A DNA stretch of 46,305 bases from Fischerella muscicola PCC 7414 (GTDB lineage Bacteria; Cyanobacteriota; Cyanobacteriia; Cyanobacteriales; Nostocaceae), in the NCBI RefSeq assembly GCF_000317205.1, contig NZ_AJLK01000006.1:1-46305 (forward strand), in the 5' to 3' direction. A model generated the notes under the pieces. The model was not told the origin of the DNA, did no database searches, and saw only the letters and a program-made list of their open reading frames with translations. Below are positions 43,504 to 46,305 of the stretch, piece by piece. Position 1 is the first letter of the stretch. Each line of letters begins with the position of its first letter. A program made the position numbers and the translations under genes.

Positions 43504-46218
43504 ATGACAATTACCTATGACAATTATCAAGAAAATAGTTTTGTTGTTAATCAAGAAGAAATTTTAGAAACAACAGATATCTCTCAAGCATTTAAAAATT
43601 GGCGAAAACAATGGCAAGCGATCGCAAAGCAGATGCGACAAGCCACAGATGCAGATACACTGTTTCAAGTCACAACCAAAGCAGTACGGGAAATCATCGC
43701 AGGCGATCGCGCCTTAATTTATCGTTGGCACAATCTGGATACAGGTGTGGTGTTGGCTGAGTCCAAAACTATTGGTTGGACACCTGCATTTGGTGAAAAC
43801 TTGTCTACTATTGTATTTGGTGTTGACACAACTCCAGATTATTCAGAACCGATCACAATTACAGATATCAACCAGGTAGAACCTACTCCTTATCAACGTC
43901 AGTTGTGGGAAAAATTTCAAGTCAAGGCTAGTGTAGCAGTACCGATTCTTGTAGAAGGTGAATTGTGGGGGTTGTTAGCAGTTCATCAATGTGGGATGTC
44001 GCGCCAATGGCAAGAAGCAGAAATTAATTTACTGACACAAGTGGCGACAGAATTGACTTATGCCTTGCAGAGGTTTCAATTTCAAAAGGAACAGCAACAG
44101 CAAGCCCAGGCAAAAAAAGCTGTTGGTAAGGTAATTGATAAAATTGTCCGCGTTGCCAACGTTGATCAGTTTTTCCAAACTTCCACTCAAGAAGTGCGTA
44201 ACTTACTGCGTTGCGATCGCGTTGCCCTTTATCAATTTAACTCTGACTGGAGTGGTGAATTTATTGCTGAATCGGTTGGTAATGGCTGGGTGCGTCTGGT
44301 AGGGCCTGATATTAGAACAGTCTGGGCAGATACCCATCTCCAAGACACCAAAGGCGGACGTTATGCTCGTAGTGAAAGCTTTACGGTTGAGGACATTTAC
44401 AAGGCAGGATTATCCCAGTGTCATATAGACATTTTAGAACAATTTGAAGCTAAAGCTTACATGATCGCGCCCGTATTTTCTGGAGAAAAATTATGGGGAC
44501 TGCTAGCAGCTTATCAAAACTCTGGTGCGAGAAAATGGCAAGAATGGGAAATTAGTTTTTTAGCTCAGATCGGTATGGGGTTTGGTGTCGCTATCATTCA
44601 GACTGAGTACTTGGAAAAGTTGCAAGAAAAATCAGACCAGTTAACCCAAATTGCCGAACAAGAAAAAGCTTACAGTAAGATTACCAATCGCCTGCGGCAA
44701 TCACCAGACGTAGACACGATTTTCAAAACCACAACTCAAGAACTTCGCCAACAATTACGTTGCGATCGCGTGGCTGTGTACCGTTTCCGTGATGATTGGA
44801 GTGGCGAATTTATTGCCGAATCTGTTGCTAGTGCTTGGGGGCGCTTGGTAGGTACAGAAGTTAACAAGTTCTGGGAAGATACCTATTTGCAGGAAACCAA
44901 AGGGGGACGACTGGCAAAGGGTGAAAGCCTTGCCATTGATGATATCCATCAACAAGGATTGTCAGCTTGTTACATCGAACTATTGGAAGAATTTGAAGCC
45001 AAAGCCTATGTAGTTTCACCGATCTTCTTTGGAGACAAATTGTGGGGTATTCTCGCCGCCTATCAAAATTCCCAACCCCGCCATTGGCAAGAGTGGGAAA
45101 TCAACTTACTTGCCAGAGTCGGCGATCAGTTAGGGCTGGCATTACAACAAGTTGAATATCTGCAACAACTCCAAACCCAGTCAACCCAACTAGCAGCAGT
45201 AGCTGCCAAAGAAAAAGCAGCAAAAGAGTTATTCCAACAACGTTGCATTCAAACCCTCACAGCCCTTCGTCCAGCCTTGGGAGGAGATTTGACTGTCCGC
45301 GCCCCAATCACAGATGATGAGTTGGGGACAATTGCCGATGCTTATAACAACACCTTGCAAGCACTGCGGCAGATAGTCATGCAAGTACAAAAAGCTGCCC
45401 AGCAAGTCGCCCAAACTTCCCAAGATAGCGACGTATCCCTCATAGACGTGATCAATTTGGCACAGCAGCAGTCACAGGAAATCTCTGTAGCCTTAGCTGA
45501 AATTAAACTGATGGGAGACTCCACCCAAGCAGTCGCTAACAGTGCTGATTTAGTGCAAGTCGCTGTAGACAAGGCAAACCAAACTTTGACATCTGGCGAT
45601 CGCGCCATGAACCAGACAGTTGAAGCTATTCAAGCTATTCGCGAAACCGTCGCCCAAACCAGCAGAAAAATTCAGCGTTTAAGCGAATCTTCTCAGAATA
45701 TCTCCAAAGTAGTCAACTTAATTAGTAACTTTGCCACCCAAACAAATGTCTTAGCCTTGAACGCAGCCATAGAAGCCACTCGCGCTGGCGAATACGGCAA
45801 AGGTTTCGCAGTCGTTGCCGATGAAGTTCGTTCTCTGTCTCGCCAGTCGGCTGCGGCTACAACCGAAATTGAAAAACTGGTGCAAGAGATTCAAGCAGAA
45901 ACCACAGACGTAGCAATGGCAATGCAAACAGGTATTCAACAAGTACTAGAAGGAACCAACCTAGTTAACAATACCCGCCATAACCTCAACGAGATAGTAG
46001 CAGCCACAACAAATATCAGTCAATTAATTGCACAGATTACCGCAGCTACCCAAACTCAAACCACACGATCTGTTTCTGTTACCACCTCCATGCAACAAGT
46101 CACTGAAATTTCCCATAATACCGTCGCCCAAGCCCAAGCTTTAGCCGCCGTATTTCAACAACTTCTCGCAACAGCCAAAGAATTACTCACAACAGCCAGT
46201 CAATTTAAAGTTGGTTAG
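43504..46218 (+). CDS. pixJ: PixJ/PtxD-like phototaxis receptor with tandem bilin-type GAF domains
   Basis: A 904-residue soluble chemoreceptor. GAF1 (about 48-190) lacks a chromophore Cys. GAF2 (about 218-365) has Cys306-His307 ([14 protein letters not shown]) and Trp274-x-Asp276; GAF3 (about 400-548) has Cys489-Tyr490 and Trp457-x-Asp459. Neither has a DXCF motif, and each Trp is exactly 32 residues before the Cys, as in red/green cyanobacteriochromes such as AnPixJ GAF2. A HAMP-like segment (about 580-640) precedes the MA signalling domain with hairpin tip [20 protein letters not shown] (752-771). There is no membrane helix, unlike Synechocystis PixJ. It should steer type IV pilus motility in response to light. 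Confidence 0.9.
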   Translation: MTITYDNYQENSFVVNQEEILETTDISQAFKNWRKQWQAIAKQMRQATDADTLFQVTTKAVREIIAGDRALIYRWHNLDTGVVLAESKTIGWTPAFGENLSTIVFGVDTTPDYSEPITITDINQVEPTPYQRQLWEKFQVKASVAVPILVEGELWGLLAVHQCGMSRQWQEAEINLLTQVATELTYALQRFQFQKEQQQQAQAKKAVGKVIDKIVRVANVDQFFQTSTQEVRNLLRCDRVALYQFNSDWSGEFIAESVGNGWVRLVGPDIRTVWADTHLQDTKGGRYARSESFTVEDIYKAGLSQCHIDILEQFEAKAYMIAPVFSGEKLWGLLAAYQNSGARKWQEWEISFLAQIGMGFGVAIIQTEYLEKLQEKSDQLTQIAEQEKAYSKITNRLRQSPDVDTIFKTTTQELRQQLRCDRVAVYRFRDDWSGEFIAESVASAWGRLVGTEVNKFWEDTYLQETKGGRLAKGESLAIDDIHQQGLSACYIELLEEFEAKAYVVSPIFFGDKLWGILAAYQNSQPRHWQEWEINLLARVGDQLGLALQQVEYLQQLQTQSTQLAAVAAKEKAAKELFQQRCIQTLTALRPALGGDLTVRAPITDDELGTIADAYNNTLQALRQIVMQVQKAAQQVAQTSQDSDVSLIDVINLAQQQSQEISVALAEIKLMGDSTQAVANSADLVQVAVDKANQTLTSGDRAMNQTVEAIQAIRETVAQTSRKIQRLSESSQNISKVVNLISNFATQTNVLALNAAIEATRAGEYGKGFAVVADEVRSLSRQSAAATTEIEKLVQEIQAETTDVAMAMQTGIQQVLEGTNLVNNTRHNLNEIVAATTNISQLIAQITAATQTQTTRSVSVTTSMQQVTEISHNTVAQAQALAAVFQQLLATAKELLTTASQFKVG

Positions 46219-46305
46219 TTGTTCGTGGTTAGTTGTTGATTGTTGGTTGTTGGTTTGGTTGTACCAGACGTGCCATGGCACGTCTGTACATTGGTTAGTG
46301 GTTAG
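46219..46305. repeat. Heptamer repeats with CCATGG palindrome (copy 5)
   Basis: TTGTTGGTTGTTGG-type units followed by the 22-bp palindrome at 46265-46286, with flanks GTAC on the left and TACATTGG on the right, so the module is inverted relative to copies 1, 2 and 4. It is 3' of pixJ and runs to the window end. Confidence 0.85.

Overview
The window comes from a cyanobacterium, most likely a filamentous Nostocales-type genome. The octamer GCGATCGC is scattered throughout, there is a magnesium-chelatase ChlD, a Cph1-type phytochrome with its Rcp1 partner, a Pix/Ptx phototaxis cluster and an SLH-porin. Intergenic DNA is full of heptameric short repeats and dispersed hairpins, which is typical of these genomes. 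I found no rRNA, tRNA or CRISPR array.

Layout. 1-3.3 kb: DUF1822 protein, a sigma-70-like protein with an internal duplication, and a membrane-anchored pentapeptide-repeat protein, all on the minus strand. 3.5-3.7 kb: gene debris. 3.9-9.4 kb: chlD, an iron-uptake-type porin interrupted by an in-frame stop, and a DASS/SLC13-type anion permease. 9.6-11.8 kb: a degenerate HAMP kinase running into a glycerate-kinase remnant, then a tnpB relic split by a MITE. 11.8-14.9 kb: SagB-type oxidoreductase and an acyltransferase. 15.0-19.0 kb: an arsenic island with divergent arms, arsR on one side, arsI and a pstS-aquaporin-arsH-arsC operon on the other, sharing ATATCAAT-type palindromes. 19.1-20.7 kb: an IS200/IS605-type element with TnpB and a divergent ribbon-helix-helix gene, lying in a Ser/Thr kinase 5' end. 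21.3-25.9 kb: yidD with a Cys-rich tail, cysA-like ATPase, purT, a kinase relic, a pentapeptide protein and an unknown secreted or anchored protein. 26.3-30.9 kb: phytochrome, Rcp1 and a hybrid kinase, all minus strand. 31.4-38.9 kb: XRE regulator, small unknown protein, dynamin-like/Era-type GTPase, a membrane histidine kinase, a group II intron RT fragment, a YflT-type stress protein and a soluble histidine kinase. 39.4-46.2 kb: two PixG/PatA-type regulators, PixH, PixI and PixJ with tandem bilin-type GAF domains; a CheA (PixL) would be expected just past the window.

Themes. Light sensing dominates (phytochrome-Rcp1 and Pix cluster). The arsenic island is a coherent detoxification unit but shows no ACR3 or ArsB pump. 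Mobile-element wear is heavy: two MITE families, two tnpB loci, an intron RT fragment and several gene relics. A repeated 22-30 bp palindrome centred on CCATGG, always embedded in heptamer repeats and with one compensatory variant, is the most striking unexplained structure.
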